A stretch of DNA of 64,000 nucleotides, from contig NZ_BCYY01000015.1 of NCBI RefSeq assembly GCF_001598435.1, forward strand, positions 62,001 through 126,000. The letters are read 5' to 3'. A program made the position numbers and the translations under genes. The notes under the pieces are model-generated. The model saw nothing but the letters and a program-made list of their open reading frames with translations, searched no databases and had not been told where the DNA came from. This DNA is from Sphingomonas pituitosa NBRC 102491 (GTDB taxonomy: Bacteria > Pseudomonadota > Alphaproteobacteria > Sphingomonadales > Sphingomonadaceae). This document shows, one piece after another, positions 41,242 through 50,710 of this stretch (position 1 is the first letter of the stretch; each line of letters begins with the position of its first letter).

Positions 41242-43650
41242 ATGCACCGCCTCGCCTGGCTCGCCCTCTATCGCTCGTTCACGCGGCACAAGCTGTTCAC
41301 GCTCGTCAACATCGGGGGGCTGGCGCTGGGCATGGCGGTGTTCCTGATCCTCGCGCTGTTCGTGCGCTACGAGACGACATTCGATCACGCCGTGCCCGGC
41401 TGGGACCGTACCTGGATCGTCCAGCGCAGCATGCAGTTCTCCGGCGCGCCGGAGGTGACCATCCCAACGCGCCGCGAGATGCTGGCGATGCTGCAGGCTG
41501 ACAATCCGGGCCTGCAGGGCACCCGGCTGGCGGCGAACGAGGCAGCGGTGCGGATCGGCAACGGCAGCGCCGCCGAACCGATCGGCTTCGTTGACCCGAA
41601 TCACTTCACCTTCTTCCCGCTGCCCGTGGTGGAGGGAGATCCCGCCGCCACGCTGCGCACGCCCGATGGCGCCGTCATCACCGAAAGCGTCGCCCGCATC
41701 TATCTGCCCGGCGGCGGCACGCTCGGCCGCACGCTGACGCTGGCGATCGACGGCACGCCGCGGCTGGTGCGCGTCGGCGCCGTGATCCGCGACCTGCCGC
41801 TGTCGATTACCCAACGCCAGACGATCTTCGTCCGCCTCATGCCCGATTCCCCGATGTTCGGCCGCAAGGGCAAGGGGCTGACGACCTTCCTTCGGTTCGA
41901 CGATGCCGCGGCGGCCGCGCGCTTCCTCCCGCAGATCACCGACTTCAACCGCCGCCATCCCGATCCGGATTTCACCGGGCCGCCGGACAAGCTGCGGCTG
42001 CGGCACGAACTGCTCCCGCTCGGCTCGATGCACCTGCGCGAAGGGCAGAACCGCGCGGTCGTCACCGCGCTGGGATTGGTCGGGCTCCTCGTGCTGCTGG
42101 TGGCGATCGGAAATTATGTGAACCTCGCCACCGCCCGCGCCGGGCTGCGCGCCCGCGAGGTGGCGCTGCGCAAGGTACTGGGCGCCGGCCGCCCTGCACT
42201 GATCGGGCAGTTCCTCGCCGAAGCCATCGCTACCAGCGCGCTCGCCGCCGTGCTCGGGCTGGCATTGGCGGAGATGGCGCTGCCGCTGGTCAACACGCTG
42301 GGCGGTGCAGACCTCCGTCTGGTCTATTGGGGCCGGGACTCGGTACTGCCGCCGCTGGCCGCACTGATCGTGCTGCTGGGGCTGCTGGCGGGATTCTATC
42401 CGGCGCTGGTGCTTTCCGGCTTCCAGCCGGGGACGATCCTCGCGGCGGCGGGAGCCACCGGCGGCGGACGCGCGGGCCGACGGTTGCGCGCCACGCTGGT
42501 CGTGCTTCAGTTCGCGACCGCGATCGCGCTGATGGTCGGCACCGCGGTGCTGTTCGGGCAGGCGCGGCATCTGGAGACCGCCGATCTCGGCTTCCGGCGG
42601 GACGGGCTGGTGATGGTCCCCGCCTATGGCGATCAGGGCCTGGACGTCGCCCAGCGCCGTGACCTCGCCGCGGCGCTGGGCGCACTCCCCGGCGTGACGG
42701 CGGTCACCCAGTCGTCGATCGCCGCTGGCGGCGGCAGCTATGGGATCGCGACCATGCATCGTGACGGCGCGAGCGGGCCCGACCCGAACGTCGTGCAGGA
42801 CGAGGTCGGCCCCGGCTTCTTCGGCGTCTATGGCGCCCGCCTGCTCGCCGGGCGCTGGCTCGATCCGGCCCGCTTCGCCGCCGATGATGCCGCGCTGGCC
42901 ACCGGCGCGGGGCGGAAGAACAACCTGCTGCTCAATCGCACGGCGGTCACTCGGCTCGGCTTTGGCAGCCCGGCCGCCGCGGTGGGGCGCACGGTGCGCA
43001 ACGGCGGCGAGAGCGCGACAATCGTCGGCGTGATCGAGGATTTCCGGTTTATGGGGCCCCGAGCGCCGGTAGAGCCGCAGGCCTATCTGCTGAAGTCGAA
43101 GGACCTCTTCGCGCCCGTCCTCGCCGCCCGCTATGCCGGTACGGACGCCCGGCCGATCCTCGATCGCTTCGAGGCGGCATGGCGGCGGATCGCGCCAAAT
43201 GTGCCGTTCCAGGCGGTCACCGTCGATCAGCAGTTGTATGAGCAATATCAGCGCGCCGATGCCCAGCGCACGCGGCTGTTCACCGCTGGCGCCGCCCTGG
43301 CCGTGCTGATCGGCTGTATCGGCCTCTACGGACTGGCCGCCTTCGATACCGAGCGCCGCATCAAGGAAATCGGCATCCGCAAGGCGCTGGGTGCCTCGAC
43401 CCGCGACGTGCTGGGGTTGCTGCTCGGCAACTTCCTGCGGCCGGTGCTGCTGGCCAACCTGATCGCCTGGCCGCTCGCCTGGGTGGCGATGCAGCGCTGG
43501 CTCTCCACCTTCGACGATCGGATCGCGCTTACCCCCTGGTATTTCCTCGTCGCCTCCATGCTGGCCGGGGTGATCGCGGTAGCCACCGTCCTCGGCCAGT
43601 CGTGGCGCGTCGCCCGCGCCGAACCCGCGCGCGCCCTGCGCTACGAATAG
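41242..43650 (+). CDS. FtsX/MacB-like ABC permease, copy 2
   Basis: An 802-residue paralog of the preceding gene with the same order: N-terminal helix (LFTLVNIGGLALGMAVFLIL), periplasmic domain, FtsX block (YVNLATARAGLRAREVALRK), helix, periplasmic domain and final FtsX block (RRIKEIGIRKALGASTRDVL). The last 99 residues are nearly identical to copy 1, while the periplasmic domains differ clearly, suggesting that each copy has its own partner or substrate. The ATG is 10 bp after the copy 1 stop. No ATPase of its own; it must share the one encoded at 38045. Confidence 0.87.
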   Translation: MHRLAWLALYRSFTRHKLFTLVNIGGLALGMAVFLILALFVRYETTFDHAVPGWDRTWIVQRSMQFSGAPEVTIPTRREMLAMLQADNPGLQGTRLAANEAAVRIGNGSAAEPIGFVDPNHFTFFPLPVVEGDPAATLRTPDGAVITESVARIYLPGGGTLGRTLTLAIDGTPRLVRVGAVIRDLPLSITQRQTIFVRLMPDSPMFGRKGKGLTTFLRFDDAAAAARFLPQITDFNRRHPDPDFTGPPDKLRLRHELLPLGSMHLREGQNRAVVTALGLVGLLVLLVAIGNYVNLATARAGLRAREVALRKVLGAGRPALIGQFLAEAIATSALAAVLGLALAEMALPLVNTLGGADLRLVYWGRDSVLPPLAALIVLLGLLAGFYPALVLSGFQPGTILAAAGATGGGRAGRRLRATLVVLQFATAIALMVGTAVLFGQARHLETADLGFRRDGLVMVPAYGDQGLDVAQRRDLAAALGALPGVTAVTQSSIAAGGGSYGIATMHRDGASGPDPNVVQDEVGPGFFGVYGARLLAGRWLDPARFAADDAALATGAGRKNNLLLNRTAVTRLGFGSPAAAVGRTVRNGGESATIVGVIEDFRFMGPRAPVEPQAYLLKSKDLFAPVLAARYAGTDARPILDRFEAAWRRIAPNVPFQAVTVDQQLYEQYQRADAQRTRLFTAGAALAVLIGCIGLYGLAAFDTERRIKEIGIRKALGASTRDVLGLLLGNFLRPVLLANLIAWPLAWVAMQRWLSTFDDRIALTPWYFLVASMLAGVIAVATVLGQSWRVARAEPARALRYE

Positions 43651-43662
43651 GAGCAGACGCCC

Positions 43663-46104
43663 ATGCCCCGCCTCGCCCTCACCGCCCTGTACCGCTCGTT
43701 TACCCGCGACAAGCTGTATGCTGCGCTCACCATCGGCGGGCTGGCGGTGGGGATCGCCACCTTCCTTGTCCTTGCGCTGTACGTCCGCTTCGAGACCGGC
43801 TTCGAGCGCTGGCTGCCGCGCTACGACCGGGTGTACCGGGTGGATACGGCCGTGCAGTTTCCCGGAAGCCCGTTCAACGGCGCCTATCCGGCAACCATGC
43901 CCGGCATGCTGGAGCAGATGCGGGACGATTTCCCCGGCCTGATCGGCACGCGGATCCGCGGCGGCGACCGCGCCACCGGGGAGCACGGCGGCGCGGTGGT
44001 GCGCGGCGGCATCGCGACGACCGAGGATGTCGCACAGGTCGATCCCGGCTTCTTCCAGGTCTTCGCGCTGCCGATGGTCCAGGGCGACGGCGCCCGCGCG
44101 CTCGCCGATCCCACCGCCGCGCTGCTCAGCCGATCGGCGGCGCGGCGCTATTTCGGCAGCGCCGATCCGATCGGGCAGACGATTACCGTCAGCATGGACG
44201 CGCCCGCCAATTACCGCGTCGCCGGCGTGTTCGAGGATCTGCCGAGGAACAGCGAGCTACACCTCGCCATCCTGATCCCGATCCCCAAAACGCCGCCGCC
44301 GGGCGAATGGGCGTGGTACAAATGGGGGACCGCATCGGTCACCACCTGGCTGCGATTTGAAACGCCCGAGGCGGCGCAGGCCTTCGCCGCCAAGCTGCCG
44401 GCCTTTATCGATCGCCGCTCCAAGGCCGATTTCGGGCCCGGCGCGTCGAAATGGATCTCCTTGCCGCTCGTCCCGCTCGCCGACACGCATCTGAAGCCGA
44501 TGGGTTCAGAGAGCGCCAGCCGCCAGCTGATGGTCACCACGCTCGGTTCGATCGGGCTGCTCACGCTGCTGATCGGCATCGTCAATTATGTGAACCTCGC
44601 CACCGCCCGCGCCAGCCTGCGCGCCCGCGAAGTGGCGATGCGCAAGGTGCTGGGCGCCAGCCGCACGGCACTGATCGGCCAGTTCCTGGGCGAGGCGATC
44701 GCCACCGTCGCCATCGCCGCCCTGCTGGGGCTGATGCTCGCCGAAATGGGGCTGCCGCTGGTGAATGCCGCCGGGGGCACCGCGCTCGCCATGCCCTATG
44801 GCTGGGCATTGCCGCTGCTGGCGGCCGTGACGCTGGTCGTGGGCCTGATCGCAGGCTTCTACCCTGCGCTCGTCCTGTCACGCTTTCCTGCCGCCGCGGT
44901 GCTCGCCTCGGCCCGCGCGCCGGGCGGCGGCAAGGCCGGCGCGCGGCTGCGCGAGGCCCTGGTGGTGCTGCAGTTCGGCCTCGCCATCGCGTTCCTGATC
45001 GGGACGGTGGTGATGACCGTGCAGATGCGCCACCTGCGCGAGGCCGACCTGGGCTTCCGCCGCGAAGGGCTGATCACCATCGCCTCGCTCGCCGATCCCA
45101 AGATCGGTCAGGACCAGGCCCGCGCCCTGATCCGCGCGCTGCAGGCGCTGCCCGGCGTTCGAGCAGTCGGCACCGCGAACAACGCGCCCGGTGGCGAAGG
45201 CACGAGCAACATCGACATGATCGAACAGCCCGGACCGCCGGGCACGGGTCCGATGCTGCGGCTGGTCAGCGTCGGCCCCGGCTTTTTCGACAGCTATCGT
45301 CCCCGCCTGCTCGCCGGCCGGCTGTTCGACGACGCCCACGCCGCCGACGATGCCAGCGACTGGAAGCGCTGGCCCCTCGGGCGCAACGTCGTGCTCGATC
45401 GCCGGGCGGTGACGGCGCTCGGCTTCCGCAGCCCGGCGGAAGCGATCGGCAAGACCGTGGGCAATCCCCGCCCCCGCACGATCATCGGCGTGATCGACGA
45501 ACTGCGCTTCCTGTCACCGCGAACGCCGGAGACCGGCACCTATTACATGTACACGCCCAACGCGGTGTACCAGCATGTCGGCGCGGTGCGCTTTACCGGC
45601 GATCCGCGCGCGATGCTGGACCGGGTGCAGCAGACCTGGCGGCGGGTGATCCCCTGGGTGCCGTTTCGCGGCGACACCGCCGATCGGCGGATGGCCGACC
45701 TCTATGCCGAAGACGAGCGCGCGATGCGGCTGGTGGGCATCGGCACCGGCCTGGCGGTGCTGATCGGCTGTGTCGGGCTGTGGGGCCTCGCCGCGTTCAG
45801 CACCGCGCGCCGGGTGAAGGAGATCGGCATCCGCAAGACGCTCGGCGCCTCGGCGGCCGAGGTCGCGCGGCTGCTGGTCGGCCAGTTCCTGCGGCCGGTG
45901 CTGCTCGCCAGCCTCCTCGCCTGGCCGCTGGCCTGGGCGGCGTCGCGCGCGTGGCTGGCGGGGTTCGGGGACCGCATTCCCCTCTCCCCGCTCTACTTCC
46001 TCGGCGCCAGCCTGATCGCCACCGCCATCGCGGTGCTGACCGTGCTGGGCCAGTCGCTCCGCGCCAGCCGCGCCTCGCCCGCCTGGGCGCTGCGCAGCGA
46101 ATAG
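43663..46104 (+). CDS. FtsX/MacB-like ABC permease, copy 3
   Basis: An 813-residue paralog, more diverged than copies 1 and 2 but with the same two-domain plan (LYAALTIGGLAVGIATFLVL, YVNLATARASLRAREVAMRK, RRVKEIGIRKTLGASAAEVA). An AGGAG Shine-Dalgarno lies 8 bases before the ATG. It ends the operon; the converging MHS carrier gene stops 4 bp beyond, with no evident terminator between. The tandem array may arise from duplication with divergence of the periplasmic domains. Confidence 0.87.
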   Translation: MPRLALTALYRSFTRDKLYAALTIGGLAVGIATFLVLALYVRFETGFERWLPRYDRVYRVDTAVQFPGSPFNGAYPATMPGMLEQMRDDFPGLIGTRIRGGDRATGEHGGAVVRGGIATTEDVAQVDPGFFQVFALPMVQGDGARALADPTAALLSRSAARRYFGSADPIGQTITVSMDAPANYRVAGVFEDLPRNSELHLAILIPIPKTPPPGEWAWYKWGTASVTTWLRFETPEAAQAFAAKLPAFIDRRSKADFGPGASKWISLPLVPLADTHLKPMGSESASRQLMVTTLGSIGLLTLLIGIVNYVNLATARASLRAREVAMRKVLGASRTALIGQFLGEAIATVAIAALLGLMLAEMGLPLVNAAGGTALAMPYGWALPLLAAVTLVVGLIAGFYPALVLSRFPAAAVLASARAPGGGKAGARLREALVVLQFGLAIAFLIGTVVMTVQMRHLREADLGFRREGLITIASLADPKIGQDQARALIRALQALPGVRAVGTANNAPGGEGTSNIDMIEQPGPPGTGPMLRLVSVGPGFFDSYRPRLLAGRLFDDAHAADDASDWKRWPLGRNVVLDRRAVTALGFRSPAEAIGKTVGNPRPRTIIGVIDELRFLSPRTPETGTYYMYTPNAVYQHVGAVRFTGDPRAMLDRVQQTWRRVIPWVPFRGDTADRRMADLYAEDERAMRLVGIGTGLAVLIGCVGLWGLAAFSTARRVKEIGIRKTLGASAAEVARLLVGQFLRPVLLASLLAWPLAWAASRAWLAGFGDRIPLSPLYFLGASLIATAIAVLTVLGQSLRASRASPAWALRSE

Positions 46105-46108
46105 GGCT

Positions 46109-47788
46109 TCAGCCGTCGACCTTGCGGCGGAAGGTCTCGGGCAGCAGCAGCAGCCCGAGCACCACCGTCGCCGCGGCAACGACGACCGGATACCACAGCC
46201 CGAAATAGATGTTGCCGTTCGCCGCCACCATCGCGAAGCCGATTGCCGGCAGCAATCCGCCCAGCCAGCCATTGCCGATGTGATAGGGCAGCGACATCGA
46301 CGTGTAGCGGATGCGGCTGGGGAACAGCTCCACCAGCATTGCCGCGATCGGGCCGTAGACCATGGTGACCAGCAGCACGAGATAGAAGAGCAAGGCGACG
46401 ACCATCGGCTTGTTGATCGCCGTCGGATCGGCCTTGGCGGGATAGCCGACCTTGGCGAGTTCGCCGGTGAGCTGGCCGGCGAAGGCCTTCACCGCCTGCT
46501 TGCGCGCCTCGCCGGTCACCTGGCGCGGATCGGGCGCAGTGAAGCCCGTTCCGCCGATCGTCACCGCCGCAATCGTGCCAGGCGCGGCCGCGACATTCTC
46601 ATAGTTCACGGCCGCCTTGGCGAGCGCGTTCTTGACGATGTCGCAACTCGTCGTGTCGAACTTGTTCTGGCCGACCGGATCGAACTGCGAGGAGCATTCG
46701 GCCGGATCGGCGGTGACCGTCACGGGCGCGGAGGCCAGTGCACGGGCAAGCGCGGGATTGGCGGCCCCGGTCAGCGCGTGGAACACCGGGAACATCGTCA
46801 CCGCCGCCAGCGCGCAGCCGGTGAGGATGATCGGCTTGCGACCGATCTTGTCCGAAAGCCAGCCGAAGAACAGGAAGAACGGCGTCGCCAGCATCAGCGC
46901 GGTGATCGCCAGCATGTTGGCGGTCAGCCCGTCGACCTTCAGCATCTTCTCGAGGAAGAACAGCGCGTAGAGCTGGCCGGTATACCAGATCACCGCCTGC
47001 CCCGCGATTGCCCCGAAGAAGGCGATCAGCACGATCTTCAGGTTCGCCCATTGGCCGAACGCCTCGGTCAGCGGCGCCTTGGAGGCGGTGCCCTCGTCCT
47101 TCATCTTCTGGAATACCGGCGACTCATGGAGCTTCAACCGCAGCCACAGCCCCACCACCAGGAACAGGCCCGACAGGAGATAGGGGATGCGCCAGCCCCA
47201 GGCCTTGAACGCCTCCTCGCCGAGGCCGGTGATCGGCGAGCGGACGGTGATGACGATCAGCAGCGCCATGGCGAGGCCGGCGGTGGCGGTGATCTGGATC
47301 CAGCTCGTGTAGAAGCCGCGCTTCCCCTCGGGCGCATGCTCGGCGACATAGGTCGCCGCGCCGCCATATTCGCCGCCCAGCGCAAGCCCCTGGAACATGC
47401 GCAACACCACCAGCAGGATCGGCGCGGTGACGCCCGCCGTCTGGTAGGTCGGCAGGCAGCCGACCAGGAAGGTCGAAAGTCCCATCACCAGCAGCGTAAG
47501 GATGAAGGTATAGCGCCGCCCGACCATGTCGCCGATCCGACCGAACACCAGCGCGCCGAACGGCCGGACGATAAATCCGGCGGCGAACACCAGCAACGCC
47601 ATGATGAACGAGGTCGTCTGGTTCAGGCCGGTGAGGAACTGCGAAGCGATGATCGTCGTCAGCAGCCCATAGAGATAGAAATCATACCATTCGAACACCG
47701 TGCCGAGCGAGCTGGCCGTGATCACCAGCTTCTCGCTCCGCATCGCCACGTGGCGCTGCGGCACCGCAGCTCCCTCCCCGATCGCCAT
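46109..47788 (-). CDS. MFS transporter, metabolite:H+ symporter (MHS) family
   Basis: A 559-residue carrier of the ProP/ShiA/KgtP group. The opening motif SSLGTVFEWYDFYLYGLL, FGRIGDMVGRRYTFILTLLVMG and the LPTYQTAG region are typical. Members import carboxylates, betaines or shikimate with protons. Between helices about 8 and 9 lies an inserted hydrophilic segment of about 100 residues with two cysteines (AECSSQFD and TTSCDIV), longer than in ProP, which is about 500 residues. The ATG at 47788 has GGGAGAG 6 bases upstream and fits the family N-terminus. It converges with the permease operon. Confidence 0.87.
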   Translation of the reverse strand: MAIGEGAAVPQRHVAMRSEKLVITASSLGTVFEWYDFYLYGLLTTIIASQFLTGLNQTTSFIMALLVFAAGFIVRPFGALVFGRIGDMVGRRYTFILTLLVMGLSTFLVGCLPTYQTAGVTAPILLVVLRMFQGLALGGEYGGAATYVAEHAPEGKRGFYTSWIQITATAGLAMALLIVITVRSPITGLGEEAFKAWGWRIPYLLSGLFLVVGLWLRLKLHESPVFQKMKDEGTASKAPLTEAFGQWANLKIVLIAFFGAIAGQAVIWYTGQLYALFFLEKMLKVDGLTANMLAITALMLATPFFLFFGWLSDKIGRKPIILTGCALAAVTMFPVFHALTGAANPALARALASAPVTVTADPAECSSQFDPVGQNKFDTTSCDIVKNALAKAAVNYENVAAAPGTIAAVTIGGTGFTAPDPRQVTGEARKQAVKAFAGQLTGELAKVGYPAKADPTAINKPMVVALLFYLVLLVTMVYGPIAAMLVELFPSRIRYTSMSLPYHIGNGWLGGLLPAIGFAMVAANGNIYFGLWYPVVVAAATVVLGLLLLPETFRRKVDG

Positions 47789-47904
47789 CGCATTCTCTCC
47801 CTGCCCGGCGGCCGTCGCATGACGTGTCCGCACCGGTTGCCCGGGGGATAGTGGCAAGCGGCGACGCGCTTGCATAGGCATGTCGGACAAAAGCGTCATC
47901 GGCC

Positions 47905-48195
47905 GTGCCCTTCAATAGCCAGGCCATCACGCCCGAGGGGCCGAAGCCTGCCGTCACCCCCCGGCAATGCCCCTGGAGGAGATCCACAGCACGATCCTCG
48001 ACTATGAGGTCGCCGCACGCGCAGCAGAGGCGGCGGGCTTCGACGGCGTGGAGGTACATGGTGCCAATGGCTATCTGTCGGCCCAGCTCCTGGAGGACGG
48101 GCCCAACAAGCGAACGGACGCCTATCGCGGGCCTGTCGAAAACCGCGCGCGCTTCCTGCTTGAAGCGACCGATGCAGTTCGGCCAACCCAAGCCG
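47905..48195 (+). pseudogene. Old Yellow Enzyme (NADH:flavin oxidoreductase) gene fragment
   Basis: Two frames together match the middle of Old Yellow Enzyme family proteins: first PFNSQAITPEGPKPAVTPR (47905-47960), then, after a frameshift, PLEEIHSTILDYEVAARAAE and AAGFDGVEVHGANGYLSAQL, NKRTDAYRGPVENRARFLLE (to about 48195). The family motif G-V-E-V-H-G-A-N-G-Y-L is clear. Both the FMN-binding N-terminal barrel half and the C-terminal part are missing, so it is a relic. About 240 bp of unrecognised sequence follow before the next gene. Confidence 0.8.
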
Positions 48196-48438
48196 TAAGG
48201 GGTGCCCACCTTCGCCCCCCTCTTCAAATCCGTATGGAACGCGGCGGCCGGGGCAATATGCGTGGTGACGCGCTGTCAAGGCAGGCGTCAACGGCGCTTC
48301 GCAGTCGGGCTGCAAGGCGGTGCTGGCTAGATGCCCGGTCCGGCAAGCCAGGGCGCACCAGCAGCAGATTTACCGCGCCGTTTCGAACGTCGAGCATCAT
48401 CGGCGAGCGTTGCACTGGGAGCGCTCAACTGGCAGTTG

Positions 48439-49353
48439 ATGTTCATGCGCATCAATCGGTCCGATCTTGCGGACTATTCCTATTTCCTCGCGCTCGCGAA
48501 GCACCGCAGCTTTCGTGTAGCAGGCCTGGAACTGGGCGTAAGCGCCTCTGCGCTCAGCCATTCGCTGAAGGGGCTGGAAGCGCGCATCGGCGTGCGGCTG
48601 GTCAACCGGACAAGCCGAAGCGTTACGCTGACGGCAGCCGGCGAAGAATTGAATGCGGCGCTCTCCGTCCCCTTCGAAGCCATCGGCGCCGCGGTAGAAG
48701 GGCTTAACCGCTACCGGGATGCGCCTGCGGGGCGGATCCGGCTGAACGTCATGGAACAGGCCAGTTCGCTGTTGCTGGCACCGGTGTTGCCCGTTTTCGT
48801 CGCGCGCTATCCAGGCATTGCGATAGACGTGGCGATCTCCAACCAGCTCGTCGATGTGGTCGCGATGGGCGCGGATGCCGGCATCCGCTGGGGCGGCACC
48901 GTGCCAGAAGACATGATCGCGCAGCGGCTTTCCGCAGACGTCCGCTGGGTGGTCGTCGGCGCGCCCGACTATCTGGATCGCCAGGGTACGCCTGCGCGTC
49001 CTGAGGAGCTCCTCCAGCACCAATGCCTGCGGATCCGGCTGGGCGACGACACCGTCTATCGTTGGGAGTTTGAGAAGGACGGGGAAGCGGCGGCTATCGA
49101 CGTCCCCGGCGCCATCACGCTGGACGAGACCCAATTCGCCCTCACCCTGGCCGCCGCGGGCGCCGGCTTGGCCTATCTGCCCGAACCAAGCGTCGCTGCG
49201 TTGGTCGCGGAAGGTCGGCTGCGCTGTGTCCTTGCCGACTGGGCGGCGACCGGCGCAGGTTTCCACATGTATTACCCGGGTCGAAGGCAGCTTCCCACAG
49301 GCCTCCGACTGTTGATAGACTTGATACGCGAGCTTCAGCCGCTCGGCTTCTAG
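48439..49353 (+). CDS. LysR family regulator
   Basis: A 304-residue protein with the LysR winged helix at residues 8-68 (DYSYFLALAKHRSFRVAGLE, VSASALSHSLKGLEARIGVR, LVNRTSRSVTLTAAGEEL) and an effector domain (GRIRLNVMEQASSLLLAPVL, DAGIRWGG, HQCLRIRL). It belongs to the group of LysR proteins usually next to small oxidoreductase or efflux genes. ATG 48439 is used; ATG 48445 is possible. It precedes, on the same strand, an MFS-cupin-tautomerase cassette it may control. Confidence 0.86.
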   Translation: MFMRINRSDLADYSYFLALAKHRSFRVAGLELGVSASALSHSLKGLEARIGVRLVNRTSRSVTLTAAGEELNAALSVPFEAIGAAVEGLNRYRDAPAGRIRLNVMEQASSLLLAPVLPVFVARYPGIAIDVAISNQLVDVVAMGADAGIRWGGTVPEDMIAQRLSADVRWVVVGAPDYLDRQGTPARPEELLQHQCLRIRLGDDTVYRWEFEKDGEAAAIDVPGAITLDETQFALTLAAAGAGLAYLPEPSVAALVAEGRLRCVLADWAATGAGFHMYYPGRRQLPTGLRLLIDLIRELQPLGF

Positions 49354-49489
49354 CGGGTTCGGAACGTTGAGCCGGCCTCACCCCTCCATTGTGTAGACTC
49401 TGGGTGATCCGCGCGTCTTCCGCACCCTACCTTAGCTCCGACGATCGCGAGCCACGTCTGTGGCACCGCAACCCCGACGGAGCATCTGC

Positions 49490-50710
49490 GTGGCGCAATC
49501 CCTATCTTCGGAACAATCCCTGCCCCATACCGAGCTGGGCGGCGTCAAGACCGGCTGGAGCGCCGTCTTTGCGCTGACTCTGTGCGTCTCGACGCTGATC
49601 GCATCGGAATTCATGCCGGTCAGCCTGCTCACCCCCATCGCCTCCGATCTGCACCTGACCGAAGGCGCGGCGGGGCAAGCCATTGCGATCTCCGGCCTGT
49701 TCGCGGTGCTGACCAGCCTGTCGATCGCCAGCGTGACGCGCGGGATCGATCGCCGCGCGTTGCTCCTGGGGCTTACCGTCCTCATGCTGCTGTCGGGGCT
49801 GACGGTTGCCTTCGCCCCCAATTACCTGGTGTTCATGGCAGGCCGTGCGCTGATCGGCGTGGTCATCGGCGGCTTCTGGTCGATGTCCGCGGCCACGGTG
49901 CTGCGGCTGGTGCCTGGGGATCAGGTGCCGCGCGCGCTGGGGCTGCTTAACGGCGGAAACGCACTTGCGACGACGGTTGCGGCACCGCTCGGCAGTTTTC
50001 TTGGCCAGAGCATCGGCTGGCGCGGCGCCTTCTTCCTGGTGGTGCCCCTGGCGGCGATTACCTTTGCGTGGCAGTGGCTCACCCTGCCCACGATGCCCTC
50101 GGATCGGGATGTGCGCGGCGCGAGCGCGCTGGGGGTATTGCGCCGCCCGACCGCCCGGATCGGCGCAGTGGCCGTGGCGCTGTTCTTCGCCGGCCAGTTC
50201 GCCTTGTTCACCTATATCCGCCCGTTCCTGGAGGGCGTGACCCATCTGGACGTGCCCGCGCTTTCGCTGGTCCTCCTGCTGATGGGCGCTGGTGGACTGC
50301 TCGGCACCTGGCTGTTCGGACGCTTCGTGGCGCAGAGCCTGGCCGCCACGCTTATCCTGGCGCCGATCGGGCTTGCCGCGATCGCCGCGCTGCTGGTCGC
50401 ATGTGGTGCGTTCGCCATACCCACCGCGATCCTCCTGACGCTTTGGGGCGTGGTCGGCACCGGTACGCCGGTAGCCTGGTGGACCTGGGTTGCGCGCCGT
50501 TTTCCAGACGATGCCGAAGCCGCCGGTGGCTTGCTGGTGGCCGTCGTCCAGCTCGCGATCACGCTGGGCGCGGCCGGCGGTGGGCTGTTGTTCGATGCAG
50601 GCGGCTACCGCGCAACCTTTTTCGCCAGCGCGGCCTTGCTCGCGCTCGGCGCCGTCTTCGCCGCGCTCGACGCCCGGACCCCGTCCACCAGCCGCGGAGC
50701 CACGCAATGA
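49490..50710 (+). CDS. MFS transporter, DHA1 (AraJ/PbuE-like) family
   Basis: A 406-residue inner-membrane protein with 12 predicted helices. Family features are SEFMPVSLLTPIASDLHLTE, GRALIGVVIGGFWSMSAATV and LNGGNALATTVAAPLGSFLG, typical of the sugar/purine efflux DHA1 subgroup. It probably exports a small polar compound. The GTG at 49490 has GGAG 7 bases upstream and is preferred to GTG 49460. The stop overlaps the start of the cupin gene as ATGA. Confidence 0.85.
   Translation: MAQSLSSEQSLPHTELGGVKTGWSAVFALTLCVSTLIASEFMPVSLLTPIASDLHLTEGAAGQAIAISGLFAVLTSLSIASVTRGIDRRALLLGLTVLMLLSGLTVAFAPNYLVFMAGRALIGVVIGGFWSMSAATVLRLVPGDQVPRALGLLNGGNALATTVAAPLGSFLGQSIGWRGAFFLVVPLAAITFAWQWLTLPTMPSDRDVRGASALGVLRRPTARIGAVAVALFFAGQFALFTYIRPFLEGVTHLDVPALSLVLLLMGAGGLLGTWLFGRFVAQSLAATLILAPIGLAAIAALLVACGAFAIPTAILLTLWGVVGTGTPVAWWTWVARRFPDDAEAAGGLLVAVVQLAITLGAAGGGLLFDAGGYRATFFASAALLALGAVFAALDARTPSTSRGATQ

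Noticed and set aside
41005..43986. A 993-codon minus-strand open frame across the permease genes
   Set aside because: It crosses the boundaries of three real genes and gives an Arg/Gln/Glu-rich product without any domain.
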